Part shown: positions 18,901-27,005 of the stretch, piece after piece
Numbering within the stretch: position 1 is the first letter of the stretch
Layout: every line of letters begins with the position of its first letter
Assembly (NCBI GenBank): GCA_030679955.1
Contig: JAUXSF010000039.1
Location: 62,001 to 126,000 of the forward strand
Source of the DNA: Chlamydiales bacterium
GTDB taxonomy: Bacteria; Chlamydiota; Chlamydiia; Chlamydiales; JAJFMA01
Direction: 5' to 3'
Length of the DNA stretch: 64,000 nt
Position numbers and translations under genes: made by a program
Notes under the pieces: model-generated
Database searches by the model: none
Told to the model about the DNA's origin: nothing
The model's input: the letters and a program-made list of their open reading frames with translations, nothing else

Positions 18901-21900
18901 AGTTGTTCCATTTCATCGCGTCTAGAGTATAGGATGCTATCGACTTCGTCTTTAAATCGAGAATCAGTTTTGGCTAGTATTACTACTGACATCATCTCCG
19001 CCAGTTCTTCTGATGTCAGAGGTGTGGTCTGGGAGCGGAAGGTGAGCGTTAGAATGCGTGCCACATGGCTTTTTTCATGGGGTGGTAGCTTGGGATCCTT
19101 TAACAAAGCCTTCATTGCCGAACGCGCATCAAAGTTGCTTAGTTCGTGCCCCTCTGGAAAGGCATCTCTATAACTTTCTAAATAGTGGGATAGTAGGACC
19201 CACATCTCAGCAACGAAGATCGCTGTATCAAAGTCCTGGAGGGTCACATAACGTAGGTAGTTGCTACGTGTGAATTCGGCAGCCTGCTCAGCAAATTCTA
19301 CAGCCCGTTCGGCGCTCTGATTGACCATATGTCGTAAGAGCAAAGGCTGAAATAGCAAACGTTTGAATAGCTGTCGATATTCTGACTTTTCTAAACGGGA
19401 TGGGTCAGCTTTAAATGCCGCCAAAACCTCTATCGGTTGCAGCTCTGGTACAGAGGCAATCCCTTCGATTTTGCGAATCTCGTCCAAATTCAGCTTCTTT
19501 AAAAGCCATTCAGGATAAGAGTTCTGGTTCAGATTTTTCGGATCATTTTTGCGGTGTTGCAGATAGAGGTGAGGGTTCCAGCCCCACGTAGCGAATAGCT
19601 CACGAATAGCGATAGATTCCCAGTCCTCTTGCGCACGGTCTAGGTGGCAGTGTTGTGTGCCTACTTTTGACCATATTTCCCCTTTCTTACTATCAACCCA
19701 CTCCATAGCCACTCCTTCCTTATCGCAGTGGCTTTTGGGTTTGTCGCTAAAATTCCAAGTAGTGGTCGAGGGGTTCTCACCAAAAACGTTATAGCGCGTT
19801 CTCCAAAAGGCAGTGTCTACTCCAAGCACATGAACGCTGTCTCCTTCTACAATAAATTCAACACCTTGATCGAAATCGTATTTTGTAGAATTAGAGAAAT
19901 ATGCTGTCAGAAGATAGTCACAATAGAAGCTGATATCACGAAGATCAAAAAAGGTACTCGGAAGTATATCCCGGTCAGCAAGAATTCTCATCGCCTGTTC
20001 AGAAAAAAGTTCGTTGGCTATCTCTGGTTTATTGGCTTTGATCGCTGCTTGGGCGTCGGTGCTGGCGACCCACTGCTGAGTCCACTCCACAAAGGGTGGC
20101 GTGCTCGCCGAGTCCCATGGTTGCACAGTTGCCTGCAATCGAATACGTTTCAACAACGTGCTGGACATAAAGCGGTAAGAAGAAGGGTTTAGATTGCCCG
20201 CAGGATAGGTACTGAAGTCAAAGAAATCTCCCTCGTCGCTGCTTAAAAATCCTTTCCAGTACTGCGAGACTTCTTGTAGCACCGCGTCCCACTTAGGGTC
20301 ATAGGTAGGGTACAAAGGCGATCCATAGTCGTCACCGGCCATAAGAACGCGAAGTTGATGCGGAGCCAAGGCTGGTAAGGTCTTGGCTAAGGAAGGTTCG
20401 AATTGGCGGATAAGACTCTCCGACACTGCTAGGAGTTTAATCAATGCCAAGTACTCTTTAACGGATACGTCGTGAGGTACAACATTTTTTTCAGAACGTA
20501 AGTAGTTAGAACGAATTTTTTCCTTCGTCACATCCCTAAGGCTAGCAATAATGTTTTGCGCTTCATCGTGGGTAAGGTGTTCCCAAGAAGTATTTAAGGG
20601 AAGCGCAAGCGCTAGCTCTTGAATGGCCACCTCTACCATCTGGTATTGGCCTTGTTCATTAGCACTTTTCAATAGTTTAACAAAGGTCGAAAGTTGTTCA
20701 GCTTTGCAATCTTCCTCGCTATGCAACCAAACAAGAGGGGAGGGGATAGCGACAAATGATTGATCACCATTTACCGTGTTCCAGCCGGCGGAGACTTTTA
20801 CAGGCTTTTCAGGGCTAAGCCAAATATTCGGTGCTAAATGACTCCACGGCTCGGTAATAACATGTTGCGCTGTGGCCGCTTCATCTAGCTGGGCTTGCTG
20901 CTGCTGACGTTGGAGCTGCTGATCAAAGCCGCTTAGTAGAGTAGCCAATTCAGAACGCTCTCCTGTGCTTATAATCCCTTGCAGGTGGCTATCATCGATT
21001 GTATTAGCGAAATGTGTCAGCGCTTTACGGGCTAAATTGCGTGCTAGGCTGTCTGAAGAGAATCGTTCGTAATTAAGAAAGTAGTCATGCAACGCTTTGA
21101 TTTGCAGCAGCAGGGATAGTCTGCGTCCAACAATTGGCTTATCTGCTAAATACGTATAATATGAGATTAAAGATGCATAGGTACATGTACCTGAGGTCTG
21201 CGCAATCTGCAGATCATCTGCTCTAAAATGCTCCGACTTCAGAGTCCCTTCCAAGAATCCTAGTACTGTATGGTAAAAATCAGCAGCTGTGATTTCTTGC
21301 TCTGCCGGCTGACGCAACTCCCACAAAGCTCTTGTAAAGAGCGGATGCGTTAATTTCTCTGCCTTAATATTCTCCATAGTAATCCATGGAATGGTCATGG
21401 TTTTTTGCTCAGTCAGATAGGAGGGGTGGTAATGGACGCCTTCTCCTGTATTAAAAATACGAAAGGTAAAGCGGTTGTCCTGCTGGCGAGTGAATTCATA
21501 AACTACGGCGTGTTGACCCCATCCTCCCGCACAGAAAATGCTTTGACCTCTTTCCAGATTGAGGACGTGATCTTCCATGGCTTTTTTTATGCTCGAGGCA
21601 TCGCCTCTATCCAGGATGGTCGCGAGCTCTTTGGCTTCAGGGATACCTTTTAGAATTCGATCGATGAGGATACGCTCATCAGAAGTGTCGTCCAAGTAAT
21701 CTCGAAGTTGACTCAAAACTTCTTCATGATAGTTGAGTATTCTAATTGGGTGGTTCCCCTCAAGGCCCGAGCCTCCTCCAAATATATCCCCGAGTGCATG
21801 CAGAAATAGACTATCGTCGACGGAGACAGGGTCAGTATTAGAAATGATCTCTTGATAGCGAAGAGTGTCGCTAGCATAGGTATTTGCAAGAGTACATGTT

Positions 21901-21932
21901 AATATAATAATAAATTTAACAATCAGTTTCAT
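12972..21932 (-). CDS. Giant exported DUF3638/DUF3645 helicase-like protein
   Basis: An about 2,986-residue protein. I place the start at ATG 21932, preceded by GAGG, because a clean signal peptide begins there (MKLIVKFIIILTCTLANTYA); an in-frame ATG at 21959 would add nine residues and bury it. Near residue 1985 lies a P-loop (IEMIMGAGKSSVILPLLGQ), followed near 2127 by a Walker B-like VVIDEIDLVMD. Further on comes the block DQSHTTGSDLKLHPEM ... VWRLRGLGQGQS, which is the hallmark of DUF3638/DUF3645 proteins, large and mostly eukaryotic SF2-helicase-like ATPases. A Gln/Glu repeat (EIDQEQEQEQEIQQEQ) follows near residue 2735. Near residues 139 and 250 the segments GGWGQHAVVYEF and GTCTYASL could be His/Cys of a papain-like fold, but this is speculative. 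Function unknown; secreted role inferred. Confidence 0.85.
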   Translation of the reverse strand: MKLIVKFIIILTCTLANTYASDTLRYQEIISNTDPVSVDDSLFLHALGDIFGGGSGLEGNHPIRILNYHEEVLSQLRDYLDDTSDERILIDRILKGIPEAKELATILDRGDASSIKKAMEDHVLNLERGQSIFCAGGWGQHAVVYEFTRQQDNRFTFRIFNTGEGVHYHPSYLTEQKTMTIPWITMENIKAEKLTHPLFTRALWELRQPAEQEITAADFYHTVLGFLEGTLKSEHFRADDLQIAQTSGTCTYASLISYYTYLADKPIVGRRLSLLLQIKALHDYFLNYERFSSDSLARNLARKALTHFANTIDDSHLQGIISTGERSELATLLSGFDQQLQRQQQQAQLDEAATAQHVITEPWSHLAPNIWLSPEKPVKVSAGWNTVNGDQSFVAIPSPLVWLHSEEDCKAEQLSTFVKLLKSANEQGQYQMVEVAIQELALALPLNTSWEHLTHDEAQNIIASLRDVTKEKIRSNYLRSEKNVVPHDVSVKEYLALIKLLAVSESLIRQFEPSLAKTLPALAPHQLRVLMAGDDYGSPLYPTYDPKWDAVLQEVSQYWKGFLSSDEGDFFDFSTYPAGNLNPSSYRFMSSTLLKRIRLQATVQPWDSASTPPFVEWTQQWVASTDAQAAIKANKPEIANELFSEQAMRILADRDILPSTFFDLRDISFYCDYLLTAYFSNSTKYDFDQGVEFIVEGDSVHVLGVDTAFWRTRYNVFGENPSTTTWNFSDKPKSHCDKEGVAMEWVDSKKGEIWSKVGTQHCHLDRAQEDWESIAIRELFATWGWNPHLYLQHRKNDPKNLNQNSYPEWLLKKLNLDEIRKIEGIASVPELQPIEVLAAFKADPSRLEKSEYRQLFKRLLFQPLLLRHMVNQSAERAVEFAEQAAEFTRSNYLRYVTLQDFDTAIFVAEMWVLLSHYLESYRDAFPEGHELSNFDARSAMKALLKDPKLPPHEKSHVARILTLTFRSQTTPLTSEELAEMMSVVILAKTDSRFKDEVDSILYSRRDEMEQLLNGPDRQSILDAIVHEHSPNLEVHWQWQDAEQTGWRRFLNVFAKQNTSSFPTYLGKGDTPVYLNVMEGKLALGGAVTLMSKNVHDILKDCLASNELELLPTTMKTIGPEAFEVVMSNGDKYILDRINSIVQKETPSGTYRLQNSENIQMYIRNIPLIKEHLIWYRESPKPQLLFIDKVSGETRFEAEGALSALNFFSSDLKVKAIRRFNSSDNLVLTLPISFFTRIEDQDYLFVWNKDKTNAPIRAEYPRLNLELFVEDGHWLCDSYPGYALTSTQLLPGLDGFSNYLVFENLEDPSKRMAIMPLQQSIAMMPTKSESSLVPKFVPDRNTDLLSQSLTKYKVVSYDVDTDGSLHPHTEEARFYLAYVLLWQQHYELAAKTLRGYGTALSPFNEGNDNQSAKTLMELSQLIKTNLDHDPRASAVRLLASYLLWKESKNFPAPGKIVTLPQSDYLVYLQNSPKSSWSLLKVEEELNIVQALLDAEKIASEIATERIRDLKLQLSDPLGYANRPSQDIAKPLSQQFANQRHDLPELSKQPVLLQKLLDQPTDGRPSLLRPNLTSHFRVLYLAARGNDVRSFWQRIVEFFTGPKPLTNVADRDALIDAIQLMTGTPVPNDLTTQEAVGLWREVLLFSLNAPIHSPADLQALQVLWAVTHHPLAFPPSEQLVQDSTFLKENLWDAASTIYNALWTAQKAPHKPQHTITTADKCTLRPDYNNSPDNICSLPHASKLPDLISDVASLIIQQPLADERREKLSQITGELLQVFQDTDLHQDINEYGIKALETEHTYEVVNQEGLSELAEQLKETLKEIDLEKLSVEILEAANKGLDDPLQRIGETLHHLTIAELARLYATQDISLLQLRNPSLSMDEGSEIFQKIGNLMALHIHTLHVKRIINLINQYQLAPFHQQTIATLYEELTAIRAYCVGSHPAYLSFEYFMGIMLKPAQVKVLDTLAIHNGRISDIQKLGAVIEMIMGAGKSSVILPLLGQLIADGERLAVVVMPEPLLPTMSENLQQTLGDSFGMGVEVIHIDRYVGSLDLKAIDYLLQRFEFARDQRKVVAMTNSGVQSLFLSFLARQQQHQQLLNSGLGDAETEAILASYRKIFQLLRRDATVVIDEIDLVMDVLKAHFFSTGEPEAIHPDTLVTTVGIYQLLAQKDISHVTQRSYDAEIKPSLVEAACTGQLLPDDTEFQNFVAAHTEELRDYLNNTGDANIVSKTDNIRLKNIVSVLFEQLNSVLPLTLRKHLNVHYGPSPQRPWAIPYHLGRPVAKSDFGTELEMVNYTLQMYLENGISLPHVKLEIDRLRNLAIQEYSQAQADMEFARLGSDLSLFTVSEADYPALLEAINASKEKVLEIATRFALSAIKTYPSQISTNAQIYPLLFNQVHGFTGTLWNYDTFPKAFEAAYPSDTQARTLHVLWETTPKDILELAEGDDEDLVHKILSGTDKLTSIIDSGGIFRKSDPQDIAKYMLQASTANGVIFYNAHDELMVLEDGADNPIPMGSSKLTSDGLIAFWDQSHTTGSDLKLHPEMHAIVTICMHTTMRDFLQGVWRLRGLGQGQSISIAMLQTDVDLIAETTETNAVTCGDALRYLFNSQVQKSKQHNQRAVKHQMGAVLIKKALTLLIDSENVPFQQVESLFSTQLSGKPCERYGKQTHLMPTTKVLADYQKRLLTTSATTFFGNMPELEDALNSIVQDMLPKMPAFMLSEDRYQREVSIEIDQEQEQEQEIQQEQTNSTIAKGWTQANWQRSGFFSSEYYSISDDDSIIAAVWDGCSEFWHTVYHAVYMSAGFGDTTLFPTGFRSLHDVTGSSQFDKSILVTSNLHPSRYAAFSSAHEEPTQMLVVQEKASGSVSLVLLTHHDARQVEQLLIDERTNPTAFFPKGVRLALYNIDTGITLHGSEPIEKATFVSPRFNRLKTQVKFYRGDTMYTKAEREMLVEWTQNHDDLRDLFLNEILPQRPTKKRLYHGSVIHQILR

Positions 21933-22018
21933 TATGTCCTCAATAATAGTAAATAGCATGAATTAATTAACTATTGAAGTCAATTTGTATTATGATAGTT
22001 AGCGGTTTATTTAAGGGT

Positions 22019-22344
22019 GATTCAACGCAAAGTCGCGGAGGCAAACGTTCGCGCCCTACCTTTACCTATAAGTTTGGACAAAATTAAATCCAGCCGCGAA
22101 TGCGGCTAAAGCATGTAGCCCCAAGCGTGAGCTTGGGGTATGCGATATATTGACATTGAACACGGCGACAGAATCACAAATCATCTCTGCCGCCGTTCAC
22201 ACGGCTCATCATAAATTGCTATTCCCACCCCAAGTTAACACTTGGGGCTACATTCTTCAGCCGCATTCGCGGCTGGATTTTCCACAAAGATAATTGTCAA
22301 AAAAGCTTATGCGTAAAGATATTTTCGCGTCTTTGCGTGACGAA
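22019..22344. repeat. Nested hairpin element flanked by CGCAAAG repeats
   Basis: The 416-base gap between the giant gene and the TPR-like gene is mostly repeat. ATTCAACGCAAAGTCGCGG (22019-) and CGCGTCTTTGCGTGACGAAT (to 22344) are inverted borders. Inside, AAATCCAGCCGCGAATGCGG and GTAGCCCCAAG (22086-22125) are mirrored at 22231-22280, and each arm also folds on itself. No gene is present. The inner CAGCCGC motif recalls the centre of the 12.6- and 31.4-kb elements. Confidence 0.75.
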
Positions 22345-22348
22345 TGAG

Positions 22349-23371
22349 TTAAGGCTGTCGCATATCAAAGTAGGGATAGGCCTTTAGCATCATGTTAACC
22401 ACATTACTTTGTGGAAAACTACGCATATAAGCAGTTCTTAACAGATCACGATTGTTAAGGATCAGGGCACCGACTGTATAAGCTAACGCACCAGCAGAAG
22501 GGTTTTCTATGGCTTTAACAATTTTCTCTTGTGCGACTTTCGGATTGTCCTCTAATTGTGCACTAAGTGCTTCTATTGTGTTGAGGTGGCATATAAGAGA
22601 CCGATCTTCCGAAATGAAAGCACTAGCTCGCTGCGCAAATTCCTTTGAGGTTTCTATCTGACCCAAGAGCGCATAAACGATCGCCACAACAATTAACGTG
22701 CGCGAAGCCTGCTTAGGCGAACATCTCGTAAGAAAATCCGTTTTGATAATTTTATTACATAGTTGACTTGCTGCGGCGAGCTGATCTTGGTGCATAAGTG
22801 CTAATAGGTATTTCCAAGTGTATTTACATGGGAGCTCCTCTGGCAGAGACATAGATATGATGTCTCTAAAGTTCCCTAACCTACAATTCAGTTTGGCGTA
22901 AAGCGTTGGTTTATGCCAGTCGCATTCCTTACCTTTTTCCAAACAGAAGAGGGCGCTGGAATAGGCAGCTATGCGGTTTTCGATGCTTTCTTTACCTATT
23001 TTGGAGTAGACCTGAGCTAACGTAGTCCATAGAAATCCACTATTAGGAAAGAACATCTTTGCGGTATGAAACTTATAGAAGGCTGCTTTATATTGTTGAT
23101 TTCTACAGTGTATGACACCAGCTACTATTGAGTTTAAGATGGGTTCACTGGCGAATTGTCCCAGAATTCTATCTGTCTCTGAGAAGTCACGCGTCGTCGC
23201 ATAGTAAGATGATAGTTGTTGAAAAATTTGGTCCAGATGGTAGCTGGCATAAAAGCAGTCATCTTCATCATACTGACCTACTGCCGTGATTTTCTTTATC
23301 TCGTTAAAATGGTCATCGGCACCAGAAATAGATAATGGCTGATTTACAATGGCGTAATTATTAAAGTCCAT
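22349..23371 (-). CDS. Hypothetical TPR-like helical-repeat protein
   Basis: A 340-residue soluble, all-helical protein. Paired helices with the TPR-type spacing are visible, for example the NSGFLWTTLAQVYSKIGKES region (about residues 110-130), AAYSSALFCLEKGKE, TLYAKLNCRLGNF, and later LIVVAIVYALLGQIETSKEF. The repeats are degenerate and no ligand-binding residues are conserved enough to name a partner. Such proteins usually scaffold protein complexes; chlamydial type III chaperones are also TPR proteins, but this one is too long for a classic SycD-type chaperone. It stands alone with an A/T-rich 189-base upstream region and a weak ribosome site. Confidence 0.55.
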   Translation of the reverse strand: MDFNNYAIVNQPLSISGADDHFNEIKKITAVGQYDEDDCFYASYHLDQIFQQLSSYYATTRDFSETDRILGQFASEPILNSIVAGVIHCRNQQYKAAFYKFHTAKMFFPNSGFLWTTLAQVYSKIGKESIENRIAAYSSALFCLEKGKECDWHKPTLYAKLNCRLGNFRDIISMSLPEELPCKYTWKYLLALMHQDQLAAASQLCNKIIKTDFLTRCSPKQASRTLIVVAIVYALLGQIETSKEFAQRASAFISEDRSLICHLNTIEALSAQLEDNPKVAQEKIVKAIENPSAGALAYTVGALILNNRDLLRTAYMRSFPQSNVVNMMLKAYPYFDMRQP

Positions 23372-23560
23372 GTCGGCAACTCTACTTAATTGATTGATTA
23401 TATAGTCTATTAGAATATGAGTATTATTTATTGAAACAATATAGTTGGATTATTAACTAATTGATTAAATAAGTCAAATATTCGTTCAATCGCGAGAGCT
23501 TTTGCGTTGCCCAAAACCAAATTTTGAATGTGTTTCGGTATTAAGCTACCGATGATGGTT

Positions 23561-25684
23561 TTAGTAGTCTACGTCGACTTCGACAAACCCATTAGGGTAG
23601 CATGGTCCGCGGTGGCCGATGGGCAGTTTGTTGGAGAAGTAGTCAAAATAAATTCTTAATCCTTGCTCCGCGTGCTGAATACAATAGAAGCAGTTGCTAA
23701 GCCACTCGGAGCCTTTGATGGTCCCTGCAGCCAGGTTACTCTTAAAGCGGCTGGTTATTTTGGCTCTCCAATAGTCGGGATCGCCGAAAAGCATAATAGG
23801 TGTTGCTGCAGTGGCGCCGACCTTACGACGAACCTCTTCAAGACTATATTCAAAGTCAGTGCCGATTCCACCTGTCAGGAAGATGGGGAGATCTAGATAG
23901 AACTCCGCTTGCCTTTCCACAAGCCTATCGAGACGATAGGTCATCTTTGCTTCGACATAAGGGTTCGCCCGTTGTTCGTTGACGACTGGTTCGTCAGCGA
24001 TACGAAAGTCGACGATGTTGGCGCAGGATAGGATGTTGAGTTCGCGTGCCACGCGGTTACCAACTTCCATGGCTCCGGGGCCGCCTCCAGTTACTAGAGC
24101 GATAGGCGTATCAGCGTTGAGCAACGAGTGAGACACTTTGTCGCGCATCTCCAGGATTCCCGCCAGCATCTTACGCAGTTCCTGTTCGAAGACGCCCTCA
24201 AGAAGATTGGACCCATAGATACCGAAGACAGTTGAGCGAAGGAAGGTGTCGACACTTTCTTTCGGAACGAACATGCCGGTGTCGCGGTATGGCCTTTCGA
24301 CATACTTCAAAATATGTTTGGTGTGGCTGTCGACCCAATAGACTGGGATAGCAAACTTGTATAGGTCATGGAGCAACGCGCGGTCTTCGTGCGAGAAAAA
24401 GTCTGCCGATGATGATGATGGTCTCTGAAAATAGATGCCCTTCAAACAGGTTTGAATTTGATCGCCCAATAACAACCGCTTCATTAGGGGAGAGGGGAAG
24501 TGCCGTGTCAACAACACACCTTGGCTTGTGATGGCGCCCAAGTCTATGCTTTTCAAGAATGGATATGAGGGCTGTTGTTCAATAAACCGTTCCAGCATCA
24601 TCGCTTGTCGTGTTCCATGCAAAGGCCCAGGAAACTCATGATAGCGTGTTTCGCGTGTAATCCACTCTTCAGGTTTTAAGTTTTGCAGTTGATCGCCTTT
24701 TACGATGAAAACAGCAGCCCGTAAATCCAACGGTTGTGGTGCCGTTTCAAAAGCTTTGAAAAGGACAGCATCATCTTCTAAACAGGACTGCAGCTGGTCT
24801 CGGTCAGCGAAAAAGACGTGTTCTCGGTAAGGTTCTAGAGTGTAAAATTCCAGCGGAATATCTGTGAGCTCTCTTTTGCTAGACCCATAAAGCTCATAGA
24901 CGTCGCCCGAATGTTGTGTGTCTGGCTGCAAAACAGAGGCTGAGGTGTGTCGGTATCCCTCGGACAAAAGATTGTCGACAACACGACCAAATACCGTTCT
25001 AATGTGCAGCGGTAATGTTCGAACGAGAAGAATTTCATCATCCTCGACATTGCGGGCCAAATGTGGTTTCCACTCTTGGTGAAGGCGTAGCAAGTCACGC
25101 ATGGCGACACCCGCCATTAGCCCTTTGGCCAGAGTGGGAAGGAAACCGAGCATCGTTTCATCATAAACAAGGCGTCCATGCTGCAGCGCTAGGTAGGCGA
25201 CAGTGCGCCCTTCCACCTTGTCCAAAATTAAGTCGCTGCTACCATGCAGTCCGCCAAGTGATAGCAGGGGCTTGCCGCGACGGTCTGAGCGGCCAAACAT
25301 ACGTGCTAAATAGTCAGGATTGCGCACGCGTCGTCGCCTGTCCGCAGCGAATAGTTTACCGATGGAAGCGCCTACCTGAATAAGCTTAAGCATTTCGCGC
25401 GCTAAAAAACCGATAGCGTGAATGACTACTTTCACTTCGGCGCAACCAGTCTTTTTGTCTAACTGAAAATTCTGACAGATGGCATCCACACCAATTTGTG
25501 CAAGGGTGCTTTTGATGTTGAACTGCACAAGTTCTGGCTCGATTTGGAATCCCACAAAGGTTGGTGAAATCCCTTCGATGAAGAGCATGGCCTCCGCGGT
25601 ACGTTCGTCCACACGCGTGAGCTGTGTGATTGTCGCATCGGGCGTAATCAGGTCAAAATGAGTCGGATCCAGGTATGTTTCCAT
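23561..25684 (-). CDS. Large protein with C-terminal LOG-like Rossmann domain
   Basis: A 707-residue soluble protein. The first 450 residues are unrecognised. The C-terminal third (about residues 525-690) is a LOG/lysine-decarboxylase-like Rossmann fold: VTGGGPGAMEVGNRVAREL near 530 and the phosphate-binding LTGGIGTDFEYSLEEV near 605, matching the GGG..G.M. and PGG.GT..E motifs of LOG phosphoribohydrolases, although the first Pro of PGGxGT is Thr. In typical LOG proteins this domain alone is about 180-200 residues and cleaves a nucleoside monophosphate N-glycosidic bond. Here it is fused to a long extra region, so the substrate may differ. It is monocistronic. Confidence 0.75.
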   Translation of the reverse strand: METYLDPTHFDLITPDATITQLTRVDERTAEAMLFIEGISPTFVGFQIEPELVQFNIKSTLAQIGVDAICQNFQLDKKTGCAEVKVVIHAIGFLAREMLKLIQVGASIGKLFAADRRRRVRNPDYLARMFGRSDRRGKPLLSLGGLHGSSDLILDKVEGRTVAYLALQHGRLVYDETMLGFLPTLAKGLMAGVAMRDLLRLHQEWKPHLARNVEDDEILLVRTLPLHIRTVFGRVVDNLLSEGYRHTSASVLQPDTQHSGDVYELYGSSKRELTDIPLEFYTLEPYREHVFFADRDQLQSCLEDDAVLFKAFETAPQPLDLRAAVFIVKGDQLQNLKPEEWITRETRYHEFPGPLHGTRQAMMLERFIEQQPSYPFLKSIDLGAITSQGVLLTRHFPSPLMKRLLLGDQIQTCLKGIYFQRPSSSSADFFSHEDRALLHDLYKFAIPVYWVDSHTKHILKYVERPYRDTGMFVPKESVDTFLRSTVFGIYGSNLLEGVFEQELRKMLAGILEMRDKVSHSLLNADTPIALVTGGGPGAMEVGNRVARELNILSCANIVDFRIADEPVVNEQRANPYVEAKMTYRLDRLVERQAEFYLDLPIFLTGGIGTDFEYSLEEVRRKVGATAATPIMLFGDPDYWRAKITSRFKSNLAAGTIKGSEWLSNCFYCIQHAEQGLRIYFDYFSNKLPIGHRGPCYPNGFVEVDVDY

Positions 25685-26120
25685 CTTCGCCTAATTTTGT
25701 GAGAATCACGCAATATAGCAGTTTGGCGACAAACTGCTAAAACATTTTTCTGGTAGGGATTTAAACTCAAAGGCGCAAAGGCGCGTAGAGGGAAAAATGT
25801 AAGTAGCTGAGGTTAAACAGAGTAGTAATTTCCACTTCCAACTTCAAGTCTTTGCCTTAAATCGTCCTTTTTCTCTACGAAAAGTCGGACAATATACGGC
25901 AAAGTTTCGCTAAATAAAATACGCTTTTTACCCCTTCTATGTGGAAAACTAGCACATAAGGGTGGAGATATAGCACTTTTTCCTAGAGAATTCTCTGGGA
26001 TTTTCCTAGATATTTCCCTGACAACTTTATTGTTCACAAATATCTAACAAATTTTCCGTCTCTTCCGTGGTCAAAAAAGGTGCTGTTTGCGATAATACTT
26101 TGTTCCCTAGAGGAAGAACC
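25685..26120. other. Gap with CGCAAAG-type repeat and A/T-rich leader
   Basis: This 436-base stretch separates the LOG-like gene from the MYG1 operon. It holds CTCAAAGGCGCAAAGGCGCG near 25767-25787, one more copy of the dispersed CGCAAAG repeat. The rest is A/T-rich. The operon promoter probably lies near 26,040-26,090 but I see no convincing consensus pair. Weak minus-strand reading frames here show no coding character. Confidence 0.5.
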
Positions 26121-27005
26121 ATGACAAAAAATGCGCGCACTTTTGGAACCCATGACGGCACTTTTCACGCAGATGAAGTGACAGCCTGTGCTTTGTTATT
26201 GCTTTGTGGGTTGATTGACGAGGACAAAGTCTTCCGCACACGCGACCCCGAAGTGTTGAAGGGTTGTGAGTATGTATGCGATGTAGGCGGTATCTATGCG
26301 CCTGAAAAACGCCTTTTTGACCACCACCAAGCCGATTATCAAGGTCCCTACAGCAGCGCGGGTATGATTCTTTCATACCTGAAAAATAGCGGCAAGATGG
26401 CGGAGGATGAATATCGCTACCTCAACCAATCACTAATTTTGGGCGTAGATGCCCATGACAACGGCAAAGCCCCACAACTGGCGGGCTTTTGTTCATTTTC
26501 CAACATCGTCTCCAACTTCACACCTATCGCCTATGATGTGCCTCCGGAAGAGCAAAATGCTGCTTTCATGGAAGCTGTACACTTCGTTTTAGGGCACATA
26601 AAAAGGCTAATTGCACGCCACCGGTACATGCAATCGTGCCGACAAGCTGTGCATGAATGCATGCAAATTGGCCGTGAGTGCCTGGTATTCGAAAAAGGAA
26701 TGCCTTGGCTAGAAAGCTTTTTTGACCTGGGTGGGGAAAACCATCCTGCCCTGTTTGTCATCATGCCGTCTGGACACCACTGGAAGTTGCGTGGTATCCC
26801 TCCAAGCTATGAAGAGCGCATGAAGGTGCGCCTGCCTTTACCTGCTGAATGGGCTGGGTTATTGGAGAATGATCTGCGCCGCGTCTCCGGCATATCGGGA
26901 GCTATCTTTTGCCATAAAGAGCGCTTCATTTCGGTCTGGGAAACTCGTGAAGACGCGATGATCGCTCTGAAACATATTTTAAGCTTACCGAAGAAGGGAC
27001 GATAA
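26121..27005 (+). CDS. MYG1-family DHH-like phosphoesterase/nuclease
   Basis: A 294-residue protein of the MYG1/UPF0160 family. The N-terminal metal-site motifs are present: GTHDGTFHADEV (His11, Asp12, His16, Asp18) and FDHHQ (Asp67, His68, His69), which are the DHH-like ligands of the family. The eukaryotic MYG1 is a 3'-5' RNA exonuclease; bacterial members are less characterised. I place the start at ATG 26121, with GAGGAAG upstream; an earlier in-frame ATG at 26067 has no ribosome site and precedes the conserved part. The HIT gene overlaps its stop by one base, so it opens a tightly packed operon. Confidence 0.9.
   Translation: MTKNARTFGTHDGTFHADEVTACALLLLCGLIDEDKVFRTRDPEVLKGCEYVCDVGGIYAPEKRLFDHHQADYQGPYSSAGMILSYLKNSGKMAEDEYRYLNQSLILGVDAHDNGKAPQLAGFCSFSNIVSNFTPIAYDVPPEEQNAAFMEAVHFVLGHIKRLIARHRYMQSCRQAVHECMQIGRECLVFEKGMPWLESFFDLGGENHPALFVIMPSGHHWKLRGIPPSYEERMKVRLPLPAEWAGLLENDLRRVSGISGAIFCHKERFISVWETREDAMIALKHILSLPKKGR

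Noticed and set aside
25813-26037. Minus-strand 74-codon frame between the LOG-like gene and MYG1
   Set aside because: Composition is not protein-like for this genome and there is no supporting ribosome site.
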